A stretch of 64,000 nt of DNA, taken from Bosea sp. 685 (GTDB taxonomy: Bacteria > Pseudomonadota > Alphaproteobacteria > Rhizobiales > Beijerinckiaceae). This document shows positions 34,536-43,707 of this stretch, in pieces. The stretch is taken from NCBI RefSeq assembly GCF_031884435.1, contig NZ_CP134779.1, positions 558,001 through 622,000 of the forward strand, given 5' to 3'. A program made the position numbers and the translations under genes. The notes below the pieces were generated by a model. That model had not been told where the DNA came from. It did not search any database and was given only the letters and a program-made list of their open reading frames with translations. The first letter of the stretch is position 1, and every line of letters starts with the position of its first letter.

Positions 34536-35557
34536 GGCGTCGTCTCCGGGGCCGCGAGCTGATTGCCGCCGGCCGCGCGCAGGGCGTCGCGCTGCGGATC
34601 ACCGAGCGGGTAGTGGCAGCGGATCTGCCCGTCCTGCCAGGGCCGCAGCTCCGGCTGGACCAGGCGGGAATGATCAGTGGCATAAGCGCAGCGCGGGCTG
34701 AACAGGCAGCCCTTGGGCCGGTCATGCAGGCCCGGCACCATGCCGGGAATGGTCGCGAGCCGATGCTCGCCCTCGCTGCGCTCGGGCAAGGCGGCGAGCA
34801 GCGCTGCGGAATAGGGGTGCTGCGGGGCCGCGAAGAGCGAGGCGACGTTGCGCTCTTCCATGATCTGGCCGGCATACATCACCATGATGCGCTGCGCCGT
34901 CTCGGCGACCACGCCCATATTATGGGTGATCAGGACAAGGGCCATGTCGCGCTCGCGCTGCAGCGAGATCAGGAGATCGAGGATCTGCGCCTGGATGGTG
35001 ACGTCGAGCGCGGTGGTCGGCTCGTCGGCGATCAGCAGGCGCGGATTACAGGCGATCGCCATGGCGATCATCACGCGCTGGTTCATGCCGCCCGACAACT
35101 GGTGCGGATAGGCCTTCATCCGGCTCTCGGGAGCGGGAATGCCGACCTGCTCGAGCAGTTCGATCGCGCGCCGGCGCGCCGCCTTGCCGTCCATGCCCTC
35201 ATGCTTCCTGAGCGTCTCTGCGATCTGGAAGCCGATGGTGAAGCAGGGATTGAGGCTCGTGCTGGGCTCCTGGAAGATCATCGCGACATCCTTGCCGGTG
35301 AGCTTGCGGCGCTCCCGGTCGGACATGGCGAGCAGGTCACGTCCGCCGAACATCAGGCGGTCGGCGGTGATCTTGCCGGGATAGGCGACGAGGCCCATCA
35401 GGGCGAGCATGGTGACGCTCTTGCCGGAGCCGGACTCGCCGACGACGCCGAGGATCTCACCCTCGTCGAGCGTCAGGCTGATGCGGTCGACGGCCTTCAG
35501 CGTGCCGGCGGAGGTCGGGAATTCGACACTCAGATTCTCGATTTCGAGCAGCGGCAT
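34532..35557 (-). CDS. ABC transporter ATP-binding protein, DppD/OppD type
   Basis: A 341-residue ATPase. Walker [10 protein letters not shown], signature LSGGMNQR, Walker B LLIADEP, and the Cys-rich [17 protein letters not shown]-terminus. It forms the ATPase heterodimer with the DppF-type protein. As these are the only oligopeptide-type ATPases in the window, they might also energise the ATPase-less permease pair at 1.5-3.3 kb. Confidence 0.9.
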   Translation of the reverse strand: MPLLEIENLSVEFPTSAGTLKAVDRISLTLDEGEILGVVGESGSGKSVTMLALMGLVAYPGKITADRLMFGGRDLLAMSDRERRKLTGKDVAMIFQEPSTSLNPCFTIGFQIAETLRKHEGMDGKAARRRAIELLEQVGIPAPESRMKAYPHQLSGGMNQRVMIAMAIACNPRLLIADEPTTALDVTIQAQILDLLISLQRERDMALVLITHNMGVVAETAQRIMVMYAGQIMEERNVASLFAAPQHPYSAALLAALPERSEGEHRLATIPGMVPGLHDRPKGCLFSPRCAYATDHSRLVQPELRPWQDGQIRCHYPLGDPQRDALRAAGGNQLAAPETTP

Positions 35558-35561
35558 TGTT

Positions 35562-36473
35562 CTAGCGTTTCAGTTTGGGGTCGAGGGCGTCGCGCAAGCC
35601 ATCGCCGAGCAGGTTGAAAGCGAGCACGGTGATCAGGATCGCCAGGCCCGGCAGCGTCACCACCCACCAGGCGCGCAGCACGAACTCCCGCGCATCGGCC
35701 AGCATCGTGCCCCATTCCGGCGTCGGCGGCTGCGCGCCCAGGCCGAGGAAGCCCAGCGCTGCGGCGTCCAGGATCGCTGTGGAGACGCCGAGCGTCGCCT
35801 GCACGATCAAGGGGGCGGTGCAGTTGGGCAGCACTTCGCTGAACATCAGTCGCAGGGTGCCTGCGCCGCTGACTTTGGCGGCGACGACATAGTCCTTCGA
35901 GGTCTCGGCGATGACGGCGGCGCGCGTGATCCGGACATAATGCGGCAGAACCACGATCGCGACGGCCAGCATCGCGTTCATCAAGCCCGGCCCCAGGATC
36001 GCGACGATGACGATGGCGAGCAGCAGGCTCGGCATCGTCAGCACGATGTCCATCAATCGCATGATGATGATTTCGGTGATGCCCTTGAAGAAGCCCGCGA
36101 CCAGGCCGAGCACGATGCCCAGCGCCATGGCGAGCGCCACCACGGCGATGCCGATGACCAGCGAGAGGCGCGCGCCATAGAGCAGGCGCGAGAGAATGTC
36201 GCGGCCGATTGCGTCGGTGCCGAGCGGATAGCTCCACGAGCCGCCTTCCTGCCAGGCCGGCGGTTTCAGGAAGACAGCGTTGTTCGTCAGATAGGGCGAA
36301 TGCGGCGCCAGCACCTCGGCGAAGACGGCCGCCAGCAGCACGAGGACGATGACGACGAGGCCTGCGACTGCGCCGCGATTGGCGCTGAAATAGCTCCAGA
36401 ACTCGCGCAAGGGATGAGGCGGGGCGCCAGCATGGGCGGTCGCGCTCGGGGCTTCCAGGGTTTCGGCGGTCAT
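35562..36473 (-). CDS. ABC transporter permease, DppC type
   Basis: A 303-residue permease with a cytoplasmic N-terminal tail, first helix at about residues 30-52, the [21 protein letters not shown] segment and five further helices. The usual partner of the DppB-type gene upstream. Confidence 0.9.
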   Translation of the reverse strand: MTAETLEAPSATAHAGAPPHPLREFWSYFSANRGAVAGLVVIVLVLLAAVFAEVLAPHSPYLTNNAVFLKPPAWQEGGSWSYPLGTDAIGRDILSRLLYGARLSLVIGIAVVALAMALGIVLGLVAGFFKGITEIIIMRLMDIVLTMPSLLLAIVIVAILGPGLMNAMLAVAIVVLPHYVRITRAAVIAETSKDYVVAAKVSGAGTLRLMFSEVLPNCTAPLIVQATLGVSTAILDAAALGFLGLGAQPPTPEWGTMLADAREFVLRAWWVVTLPGLAILITVLAFNLLGDGLRDALDPKLKR

Positions 36474-36486
36474 GGTTCAGCGCCCC

Positions 36487-37497
36487 TCAACGTGCATGGC
36501 GGATGCGGGGGTTGATCAGACCGTAAAGCAGATCGACGAACAGATTGACGCTCATCACGACGACGCCGATCAAAAGCGTGCCGCCTTGCAGGATCGGGTA
36601 GTCGCGCCGGCTGATCGCTTCGATCAGCCATTTGCCGATGCCCGGCCAGGAGAAGATCGTCTCGGTCAGGATCGCGCCGGTGAACAGCACGCCGACCTGC
36701 AGGCCGATGACCGTGATGACCGGAATCAAGGCGTTGCGCAGGGCGTGCAGCGCGACGACGCGCAAAGGCGCCATGCCCTTTGCGCGCGCGGTGCGGATAT
36801 AGTCCTCGCCGAGCACCTCCAGCATGGCCGAACGCGTCATGCGCGCGATCACGGCGAGCGGCACGGTGCCGAGCACGATCGAGGGCAGGACGAGATGCGA
36901 CAGCGCCGATTTGAAGGCGTCCCAATCGCCCGCCAGCAGGCTGTCGACGGTGAGGAAACCGGTGACGGGCTCAATGTAATATTGAACCGCGATGCGGCCC
37001 GAGACCGGTGTGATGCCGAGCTGGACCGAGAATAGCAGGATCAGCAGCAGGCCCCACCAGAAGATCGGCATGGAATAGCCCGTCAGCGACAGGCCCATCA
37101 CACCGTGGTCGAAGATGGAGTTTCGCTTGACCGCCGCGATGATGCCGGCGGGCAGCCCGATCGCCAGCGCGATGAAGATGGCGCAGAGCGCGAGCTCGAT
37201 CGTCGCCGGGAAGAGCGCGTTGAATTCCGAGATCACGCTCTCGCGGGTGACGATCGACTTGCCGAGGTCGCCATGCAGCACGCGGTCGATATAGATGCCG
37301 TACTGGACCAGCAGCGGCCGGTCGAGGCCGAGCTCCTTGCGCAGTATCTCATGGCGCGTCGCGTCGATGCCGCGCTCGCCGGCCATGGTTTCGATCGGGT
37401 CGCCAGGCACGAGCCGGATCAGGAAGAAGGCCAGCATCGTGATGCCGATGAAAGTCGGGATCACGAGACTGACGCGTGTGAGGATGAAGCGAAGCAT
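36487..37497 (-). CDS. ABC transporter permease, DppB type
   Basis: A 336-residue permease starting MLRFILTRVSLVIPTFIG, the canonical DppB N-terminus, ending with FSWPGIGKWLIEAI and FVDLLYGLINPRI. It heads the membrane and ATPase part of the operon behind the two binding proteins. Confidence 0.9.
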   Translation of the reverse strand: MLRFILTRVSLVIPTFIGITMLAFFLIRLVPGDPIETMAGERGIDATRHEILRKELGLDRPLLVQYGIYIDRVLHGDLGKSIVTRESVISEFNALFPATIELALCAIFIALAIGLPAGIIAAVKRNSIFDHGVMGLSLTGYSMPIFWWGLLLILLFSVQLGITPVSGRIAVQYYIEPVTGFLTVDSLLAGDWDAFKSALSHLVLPSIVLGTVPLAVIARMTRSAMLEVLGEDYIRTARAKGMAPLRVVALHALRNALIPVITVIGLQVGVLFTGAILTETIFSWPGIGKWLIEAISRRDYPILQGGTLLIGVVVMSVNLFVDLLYGLINPRIRHAR

Positions 37498-37616
37498 CGG
37501 AGCCCCAGTCTTGTCGGCCTGTTCGCCGCGTGAACCGATCGTCGCGACAGATTTTATTTGGTCCTGTTACAACAAGGTCGAGCGCGCCTGCAAATCCTGC
37601 CTGTGGATTAGGCAAT

Positions 37617-37652
37617 CCGGGCGCGGCTTTGAGAGGCCCGCGCCCGGTTTTT
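37617..37652 (-). terminator. Hairpin downstream of dppA-like gene 1
   Basis: A perfect 10-bp stem (CCGGGCGCGG / CCGCGCCCGG) right after the binding-protein stop on the minus strand. The run of T is on the plus-strand side only, so for this operon it more likely stabilises binding-protein mRNA or causes partial termination before the permeases. Confidence 0.5.
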
Positions 37653-37656
37653 CAAA

Positions 37657-39273
37657 TCATTTCGCCAGCGAGACGCCGACGAAGGGCTGGCCGCCGAAGA
37701 AATGGATCTTGTAGTTCTGCACGTCCTTGCGCACCGGTGTGAAGGCCTGCGCGTTGGCGAAGAGCAGTCCGCCGACATCCTCCTGGAAGATCTCCTGCAT
37801 GCGCACGAACATCTTGGTGCGCTCGGCCTGGTCGGTGATCGTGTTGGCCTTGGTCAGGAGGTCGGAGAACTCCTTGTTGCACCAGCGCGCCCGGTTGGCG
37901 CCGGATTTGACGCCGTCGCAATGCCAGCCCGAGAGCAGGATCTGGCTCGGATCGGGATAGTCCCAGGTGTAGCCGAACATGCCGACCTCATGGTCGCCGG
38001 CACGGCCGCGCTTGAGGTATTCGCCCCATTCATAGCTCTGAATCTCGGCCTGGACGCCGATCTTGGCCCAGTCGGCCTGGATCAGTTCGGCGGCACGCCG
38101 GCCATTGGGCATATAGGCGCGCACCACTGGAATGGCCCAGAGCACGGTCTTGAACCCGTTGGGGTAGCCGGCCTCGGCGAGCAGCGCCTTGGCCTTCTCG
38201 GGGTCGTAAGGGCGCGGCTTCAACGCGTCGTCATGCGACCAGAGCGAGGGCGGCACGAGCGCCGCCGCCTGCTTGCCGGTGCCCTGATAGACCGCGTCGA
38301 TGATGGCGGGGATATTGGTGCCGTAGACCAGCGCCTCGCGCACGCGCTTGTCGTCGAAGGGCTTCTTCTGCTGGTTGAAGGCGAGGAAGCTCTGATCGGC
38401 AATGCTGCCCGAGAGCATGGTCAGGTTGGAGTCGGCCCGCATCGCCGGCAGATCGCCTGGATTGGGATAGCGCGCGATCTGGCATTCGCCGGACTTGACC
38501 TTGGCATAGCGCACCGAGGCGTCGGGCGTGATCACGAAGATCAGGTCGCTGACCAGCGCCATGCGGTCGCGATTGCCGACTGCCTTGGTCCAATGGTCCG
38601 GCACCGCCTTGAAGCGGATCGTCGCATCCTTCTGGTAGACGACGAGCGAGAACGGCCCGGTGCCGATCGGCGCCTGATTGACCTGTTCGGGTGTGCCTGC
38701 CTTCATCATCGCATCGGCATATTCGGCCGAGAGGATCGACATCGGCTCGACCGAGAGCGCGCTCAGGAGCGGCGCATAAGGCTTGGTCAGCGTAACTTTG
38801 AGGGTGTAGTCGTCGAGCTTCTCGACCGCCTTCAGGCTCGGCTTCACGATCTCGCCGAAGAACTGGTAATTCGAGCCGCCGACTTTGTAATAGGGGTGGT
38901 TCTCGTCGAACATCCGCGTGATCGTGAAGACCACGTCGTCGGCGTTGAAGTCGCGCGTCGGCGTGAAGATCTTGCTGGAGTGCCATTTCACGCCGCGGCG
39001 CAGCTTGAAGGTGTAGGTCAGGCCGTCATCCGAGATCGACCAGGATTCGGCGAGGCTGGGAATGATCTGAGAGCCGCCGCGCTCGGTCGTGACCAGCTTG
39101 TCGTAGATTTGCGCCGCGACATCATAGGCTGTGTTCTGCGACGAGAACTGCGGGTTGAGGAAGTCGGGGCTGGCCTCGGAGCAAACGACGAGAGCCTGCG
39201 CGCCGGCCGTACTCGGCAGCAGGAGGGCGCTCAAGCCAAGGGCCGCAGCGGCGGCGAACATGCGAACGGACAT
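37657..39273 (-). CDS. Dipeptide-type ABC substrate-binding protein 1 (SBP_bac_5)
   Basis: A 538-residue periplasmic protein. The start MSVRMFAAAA has GGAGAAACCACC upstream; 19 further in-frame codons derive from the neighbouring palindromic repeat. Signal peptide to about AGA-QA (residue 24-25). The mature N-terminus ALVVCSEASPDFLNPQFSSQNTAYD is DppA-like, including a conserved Cys. Second of two tandem paralogues. Confidence 0.9.
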   Translation of the reverse strand: MSVRMFAAAAALGLSALLLPSTAGAQALVVCSEASPDFLNPQFSSQNTAYDVAAQIYDKLVTTERGGSQIIPSLAESWSISDDGLTYTFKLRRGVKWHSSKIFTPTRDFNADDVVFTITRMFDENHPYYKVGGSNYQFFGEIVKPSLKAVEKLDDYTLKVTLTKPYAPLLSALSVEPMSILSAEYADAMMKAGTPEQVNQAPIGTGPFSLVVYQKDATIRFKAVPDHWTKAVGNRDRMALVSDLIFVITPDASVRYAKVKSGECQIARYPNPGDLPAMRADSNLTMLSGSIADQSFLAFNQQKKPFDDKRVREALVYGTNIPAIIDAVYQGTGKQAAALVPPSLWSHDDALKPRPYDPEKAKALLAEAGYPNGFKTVLWAIPVVRAYMPNGRRAAELIQADWAKIGVQAEIQSYEWGEYLKRGRAGDHEVGMFGYTWDYPDPSQILLSGWHCDGVKSGANRARWCNKEFSDLLTKANTITDQAERTKMFVRMQEIFQEDVGGLLFANAQAFTPVRKDVQNYKIHFFGGQPFVGVSLAK

Positions 39274-39310
39274 GGTGGTTTCTCCGAAGACGATCAAAGG
39301 CCGAGCTGGA

Positions 39311-39350
39311 CGCGAAAAACCGGTTCCCACTTTTTCGCATCCTGCTCTAG
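39311..39350. repeat. Palindromic element, GCGAAAAACCGGTTCCCAC family
   Basis: GCGAAAAACCGGTTCCCAC followed by TTTTTCGCATCCTGCTCTAG. One arm is shortened compared with the full copy at 56616-56664. Located between the two binding-protein genes, at the 5' end of gene 1. Confidence 0.6.
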
Positions 39351-39356
39351 CAAAAC

Positions 39357-39380
39357 GGGCGCGGCTCGAAAGCCACGCCC
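39357..39380 (-). terminator. Hairpin downstream of dppA-like gene 2
   Basis: GGGCGCGGCT / AGCCaCGCCC stem with a CGAA tetraloop-like centre, about 30 bp after the stop of binding protein 2. Same position and similar sequence as the hairpin after binding protein 1, so probably mRNA-protecting. Confidence 0.4.
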
Positions 39381-39410
39381 AGCCGTCAATGCATCAGGCG
39401 GGCCAAGGCC

Positions 39411-41003
39411 TCAATTGGTGATGTCGACGCCGTAGAAGACATGACGGCTGAAGGGTGAAAGCTTGAAGTCCTTCACCTCCTTGCGGATCGGCTTCAACTG
39501 CACCGCGTGCGCAATGGTGAACCAGGGCGACTGCTCCTTGAAGATCACCTGGGCCTGGCGATAGAGCTCGGTGCGCTGCGCCGGATCGGAGATCGTCTTG
39601 GCCTTCAGCACCAGATCCTCGAAGGGCTGGTAGCAGAACTTCGCGACGTTGCCGCCGTTGTTCTTGGAGGCAGCGCAACCCAGCAGCGTGTGCAGGAAGT
39701 TGTCCGGATCGCCATTGTCGCCGGTCCAGCCGAACATGCCGGTCTGGTGCTCGCCTGCCTGCAGGCGCTTGCGGTATTCGCCCCATTCGAACGTCTTGAT
39801 CTCGGCCTTGATACCGACCTTGGCGAGGTCGGCCTGCATCAATTCGGCGATGCGCTTGGCGTTGGGATTATACGGACGCTGCACCGGCATCGCCCAGAGG
39901 TCGATCTCCAGCCCGTTCGGATAGCCCGCCTCGGCCAGCTCCTTCTTGGCCGCCGCCGGATCATAGGGATCGTCCTTGATCGTCTCGTTATAGGACCACA
40001 TCGAGGGCGGGATCGGGTTGATCGCGGCGATGCCGCTCGACAGATAGACCGCGTCGATGATCGCCTGCTTGTTGATCGCCTTGTTGACCGCGTGGCGGAC
40101 CTTGACGTCGTCGAAGGGCTTCTTGGTGGTGTTGTAGGCGAGGTAGCCGATGTTCAGGCCCGGCTGCTCCAGGATCTGGACATTGGCGTCCTTCCTGATC
40201 GCGTCCAGATCGGCCGGATTCGGATAGGGCATGACATGGCATTCGCCCTTCTGAAGCTTGGCCCAGCGGACGGAGGCGTCAGGCGTGATCGCGAAGATCA
40301 GGTCGTCGATCTTGGCCTTGCCCGCCCAGTAATCCGGGAAGGCTTTGTAGCGGATGATCGCGTCCTTCTGGTACTGCACCAGCGAGAACGGGCCGGTGCC
40401 GATCGGGTCCTGATCGATCTTTTCGGGCGTGCCGGCCTTGAGCATGGCGTCGGCATATTCCTTGGACTGGATGCTGGCATATTGCATCGCGAGGTCGGAG
40501 AGGAACGGCGCCTCAGGCTGGTTGAGCGTGATCTTGACGGTGTAGTCGTCGATCTTCTCGACCGATTTCAACAGCTTGGGCATGCCCATGTCGTTGAAGT
40601 AGGAGTGGTTCGAGCTGGTGACCTTGTAATAGGGGTCGCTCTCCTTCCACTGCCGGTCGATCATGAAGATGAAGTCGTCGGCGTTGAAGTCGCGCGTCGG
40701 CTTGAAGGCACGGGTGTTGTGCCACTTCACGCCTTTGCGCAGGCTGAAGGTGTAGGTCAGCCCGTCCGCCGAGATATCCCATTTCTGGGCGAGCGCCGGC
40801 TCGACCTTGGTGCCGCCGCGCTCGAACTGCACGATGGTGTCGTAGATCTGGGTGTTGGCGTCGAAGGAGGTGCCGGTGGTGTTGATGCTCGGCGCGAAAT
40901 TCTCGGGGCTGCCTTCGGAGCAATAGATCAGGGTCTTGGCCATCAGCGGCTGCGCCGCCATCAGGGCCGACGCCGAGAGCGTGGCCAGCAAAATCTTCTT
41001 CAT
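39411..41003 (-). CDS. Dipeptide-type ABC substrate-binding protein 2 (SBP_bac_5)
   Basis: A 530-residue periplasmic protein. The start MKKILLATLSASALMAA is preceded by GGGGAAGCTGATT; signal peptide to about LMA-KT (residue 22). The mature N-terminus KTLIYCSEGSPENFAPSINTTGTSFDA and the sequence throughout are homologous to binding protein 1 (both have the RDFNADD, GTGPFSLV and GYTWD/GWTGDNGDPDNF blocks). First gene of the Dpp-type operon; the duplication implies two ligand ranges for one channel. Confidence 0.9.
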   Translation of the reverse strand: MKKILLATLSASALMAAQPLMAKTLIYCSEGSPENFAPSINTTGTSFDANTQIYDTIVQFERGGTKVEPALAQKWDISADGLTYTFSLRKGVKWHNTRAFKPTRDFNADDFIFMIDRQWKESDPYYKVTSSNHSYFNDMGMPKLLKSVEKIDDYTVKITLNQPEAPFLSDLAMQYASIQSKEYADAMLKAGTPEKIDQDPIGTGPFSLVQYQKDAIIRYKAFPDYWAGKAKIDDLIFAITPDASVRWAKLQKGECHVMPYPNPADLDAIRKDANVQILEQPGLNIGYLAYNTTKKPFDDVKVRHAVNKAINKQAIIDAVYLSSGIAAINPIPPSMWSYNETIKDDPYDPAAAKKELAEAGYPNGLEIDLWAMPVQRPYNPNAKRIAELMQADLAKVGIKAEIKTFEWGEYRKRLQAGEHQTGMFGWTGDNGDPDNFLHTLLGCAASKNNGGNVAKFCYQPFEDLVLKAKTISDPAQRTELYRQAQVIFKEQSPWFTIAHAVQLKPIRKEVKDFKLSPFSRHVFYGVDITN

Positions 41004-41251
41004 AATCAGCTTCCCCAGTTTGTGATCGCACGGTTCAGGGTCGTTCATGCCCAACTCCGTTCGATCTTTCATGGGACCATGGCGCGAGCCTCGGCCCGGC
41101 CGGAACTTGGTCCCGATTGGGACGGAGCTTATTGGAATGCGAGCAAGCTGGGTAGCGGATTTGCGGGGGTTGTAAGGACAGGTGTCTTATCCAAATGGCT
41201 CAGATGCCAAATTGCTCAGATGTCTGGTACAGGATCGTCGTGACCGCCGTT

Positions 41252-41773
41252 TCAGCGACAGAAATCGGCGCAAGCCTGGTCCCAGAACGCAGTGTTGGCC
41301 GCCGGCTGCGGAATGGACGGGCGCGGCTTGCTGCCGGGCAGGTCGGTCGGCGTCGGGCTGACCTTGTCCCACCAGCCATGGGCGCATTGCGAGCGCCAGG
41401 CCATCTGGTCGGAGATCGAGGTGTCTTCGCGGGCGAGCGCCGCATCCAGAGCCTCGCAGCTCTGGCGCAGAATGGCATCATGCGCGTCCGAGGGGGTGTT
41501 GGCGTAGTCGTGGAAGGCTTCGGTGAAAGTCTCCATCTCGCGGGCGATATGGGGCCATTGCGTGCGCTCGAGATTCCAGGCCTGCATCCACTCGCTCACG
41601 ACGGTCTCCACAGCCTCGACCTTCGGTTTGCCGGCGACCTTTTTCGCGGTCGTCAGCATATGGCGCATCAATTCGGCGCGGGCGTGGATGTGGCGGGCGG
41701 CAAGCGCGGCCTGCTTCATGCGCGCGATGGCGCCTGCCGCTTCCTGCTGAAGCTCTTCGACGAAATGGGGCAT
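41252..41773 (-). CDS. Hypothetical protein, helical
   Basis: A 173-residue protein that I do not recognise. The start MPHFVEELQQEAAG is chosen because CGAGGAGATCCGC precedes it; an in-frame ATG 13 codons upstream lies inside a palindromic repeat. Residues 1-110 are rich in Ala, Glu, Met and His and probably all helical (ARHIHARAELMRHML), with two Trp residues in SEWMQAWNLERTQWPHI; the C-terminal tail is Pro-rich, with Cys residues and a final CADFCR. No signal peptide or membrane segment. It may be the last gene of the sugar/nucleoside operon or independent. Confidence 0.65.
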   Translation of the reverse strand: MPHFVEELQQEAAGAIARMKQAALAARHIHARAELMRHMLTTAKKVAGKPKVEAVETVVSEWMQAWNLERTQWPHIAREMETFTEAFHDYANTPSDAHDAILRQSCEALDAALAREDTSISDQMAWRSQCAHGWWDKVSPTPTDLPGSKPRPSIPQPAANTAFWDQACADFCR

Positions 41774-41784
41774 GCGGATCTCCT

Positions 41785-41835
41785 CGAGAGCGTTTTCGAG
41801 CGAAGTGGACACCGGTTCGCGTGAAAAAACGCGCG
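41785..41835. repeat. Palindromic element, GCGTTTTC...GAAAAAACGC family
   Basis: GAGAGCGTTTTCGAGCGAAG, then GTGGACACCGGTTCGCGTGA and AAAAACGC. A relative of the copies at 19.27 and 61.52 kb in the opposite orientation. It separates the nucleoside hydrolase stop from the hypothetical gene and supplies the false upstream start of the latter. Confidence 0.6.
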
Positions 41836-41849
41836 CCGGCGGCTTCCGG

Positions 41850-42776
41850 TCAGGGGAGGGTGGCGAGGCGCGCGGTCATGCGCTCGAACAGTTCATGGGC
41901 TTGCACGCCCGCGACGACATGGGCATTGGCCGGGCGCTTCAGCCGGCCGTTCCAGTCGATCGTCGTGCGGCCGCGCTGGGAGCCGTCCGAGGTCTCGACC
42001 GCGACGAAGCAATCGCGTCCCTCGAACAGTTCAGGCCAGAGCAGGAAGGCGATGACGCAAGGGTCATGCATCGGGTGGCCGGCCGTGCCGAGCCCACCAG
42101 GCCGCGGCCGTGTCAGCATGCCGTGGATTGCCTTGCCGGTCGCGGTGCCGAGCGAGCCGATCGCGGCGACCTGCTGATGGCTCGCGATCGCCTGATGCGT
42201 CACGCCGAGCCCCATCATCACGATCGGCCGGCCTGAAGCATAGACGATCGCGGCGGCGTGGGGGTCGACATAGATGTTGAACTCGGCCGCCGGCGTCATG
42301 TTGCCGAGCCCGAGCGCCCCGCCCATCGAGACGATGCGTTTCACCTTCGGCAGAATGTCGGGCGCGAGGCGGAAGGCGAGCGCGAGATTGGTCAGCGGCC
42401 CGAGCGGGCAGAGCGTGACACTGTCATCCGGCGCAGCGCGGCAGAGTGCGATGATCGCCTCGACGGCATGGCCGGGTGCGGGCTCGCTTTGGGGCGGCGG
42501 CAGATCGGCGCCGGCCAGCCCGTCCGGCCCGCAGACGAATTCGGCGGTTTCGAGCGGGACGAGCAGGGGGCTTTCCGCACCGCGATGGACGGGTGTCGCG
42601 GCACCGGCAAGCTCGCGGATGCGCAGCGCATTCGCGGTGGTCTGGGCGACCGGGACATTGCCGGCGACCGTCGTGATGGCGCGCAGGTCGAGCCGGTCGC
42701 TGCTGGCGAAGGCGAGCAGCAGGGCAACCGCATCGTCCTGGCCCGGATCGGTGTCGATGATGATCGTTTCGCGCAT
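41850..42776 (-). CDS. Inosine-uridine preferring nucleoside hydrolase family
   Basis: A 308-residue enzyme with the calcium-binding DTDPGQDDA motif at residues 8-16, the GGALGLGNMTPAAEFNIYVDP block and the catalytic-region HPMHDPCVIAF. It cleaves the N-glycosidic bond of ribonucleosides to base and ribose. Four bases after the sugar-type ATPase stop in the same operon, so the imported ligand may be a nucleoside or related N-glycoside. Confidence 0.92.
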   Translation of the reverse strand: MRETIIIDTDPGQDDAVALLLAFASSDRLDLRAITTVAGNVPVAQTTANALRIRELAGAATPVHRGAESPLLVPLETAEFVCGPDGLAGADLPPPQSEPAPGHAVEAIIALCRAAPDDSVTLCPLGPLTNLALAFRLAPDILPKVKRIVSMGGALGLGNMTPAAEFNIYVDPHAAAIVYASGRPIVMMGLGVTHQAIASHQQVAAIGSLGTATGKAIHGMLTRPRPGGLGTAGHPMHDPCVIAFLLWPELFEGRDCFVAVETSDGSQRGRTTIDWNGRLKRPANAHVVAGVQAHELFERMTARLATLP

Positions 42777-42780
42777 CGCT

Positions 42781-43545
42781 TCAGGCCGCCTTGGCGTTGC
42801 CGCTCATGATCATATGGGCGATGTCGTCGGCGCTGAGATCGCCGATCGGCCGGTCGACATATTTGCGGCCTGCTCCCATGATCACGACCCGGTCGGCCAG
42901 CGCCACGACATCGCGCATGTTGTGGCTGATCAGGATCACGGTGCGGCCATCCGATTTCAGCTTGCGGATCAGGTCGAGCACCAGCGCCGTCTCCTTGACG
43001 CCGAGTGCCGCCGTCGGCTCGTCCATAATGATGATCTCGGCGTTCCAGCGCAGGGCGCGCGAGATCGCGACCGCCTGGCGCTGGCCGCCGGAGAGCCGCT
43101 CCACCGGGCGGTCCATGTCGGCGACCGTGACCGAGAGCTGCGCGAGGAAGCCGCGCGCCTGCTCGCGCATCCCAGCCTTGTCGAGCACGCGCAGGAAGGG
43201 CAGCAGGACCGGCCTCGTCAGCTCCGAGCCCATGAAGACGTTCTGGGCGATGGAGAGACGCGGGGCGAGGGCGAGATCCTGGTAGATCGTTGCGACGCCA
43301 TGCTTGAGGGCCTCCTGCGGCGAGGCGAAAGCGACGGGCTTGCCGCGCATGGCGAGCGCGCCGGCCGTCGGCTCTTCTGCGCCAGAGATGACCTTGATCA
43401 GGCTCGACTTGCCCGCACCATTGTCGCCGCAGATCGCCACGACCTCGCCGGGGAAGATGTCGAGATCGACCTCGCGCACGGCGGCGACGGCGCCATAGCT
43501 CTTGCTGACGCCGCGCAGCGAGAGGAGGGGAGTGGATTCTGTCAT
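42781..43545 (-). CDS. Sugar ABC transporter ATP-binding protein, single-domain (FrcA-like)
   Basis: A 254-residue ATPase with Walker A GDNGAGKSS (40-48), signature LSGGQRQAV, Walker B IIIMDEP and switch ISHNMRDV. It has one nucleotide-binding domain, unlike the roughly 500-residue double RbsA, and so resembles FrcA-type ATPases of Rhizobiales. The start MTESTPLLSL is preferred; 39 further in-frame codons upstream belong to an intergenic repeat. Confidence 0.88.
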   Translation of the reverse strand: MTESTPLLSLRGVSKSYGAVAAVREVDLDIFPGEVVAICGDNGAGKSSLIKVISGAEEPTAGALAMRGKPVAFASPQEALKHGVATIYQDLALAPRLSIAQNVFMGSELTRPVLLPFLRVLDKAGMREQARGFLAQLSVTVADMDRPVERLSGGQRQAVAISRALRWNAEIIIMDEPTAALGVKETALVLDLIRKLKSDGRTVILISHNMRDVVALADRVVIMGAGRKYVDRPIGDLSADDIAHMIMSGNAKAA

Positions 43546-43581
43546 ATGTCGGAACCAGTTCGCAAAAGGCGTCGCGCCCTT

Positions 43582-43678
43582 CCCGTCATGCTCGCCCTTG
43601 TGGCGAGCATCCACGTCTTGAACACGCCCCTCGACCAGCGAAGACGTGGAGGGTCGGGACAAGCCCGACCATGACGGG
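43582..43678. repeat. Intergenic inverted-repeat element, CCCGTCATG ends
   Basis: CCCGTCATG at the left and CATGACGGG at the right enclose internal inverted pieces (CTCGCCC...GGCGAG, CCACGTCTT...AAGACGTGG, GGTCGGG...CCCGACC). Located between the binding-protein and ATPase genes within the operon. Similar in design to the element at 11231-11379. Confidence 0.6.
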
Positions 43679-43707
43679 TGAAGGAGCGCACGGACCCCTT
43701 CAAGGCT

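Noticed and set aside
37702..39435. 577-codon plus-strand frame, and a similar one at 39507-41243
   Set aside because: Both are mirror frames of the two DppA-type genes and resemble each other only because those genes are paralogues.
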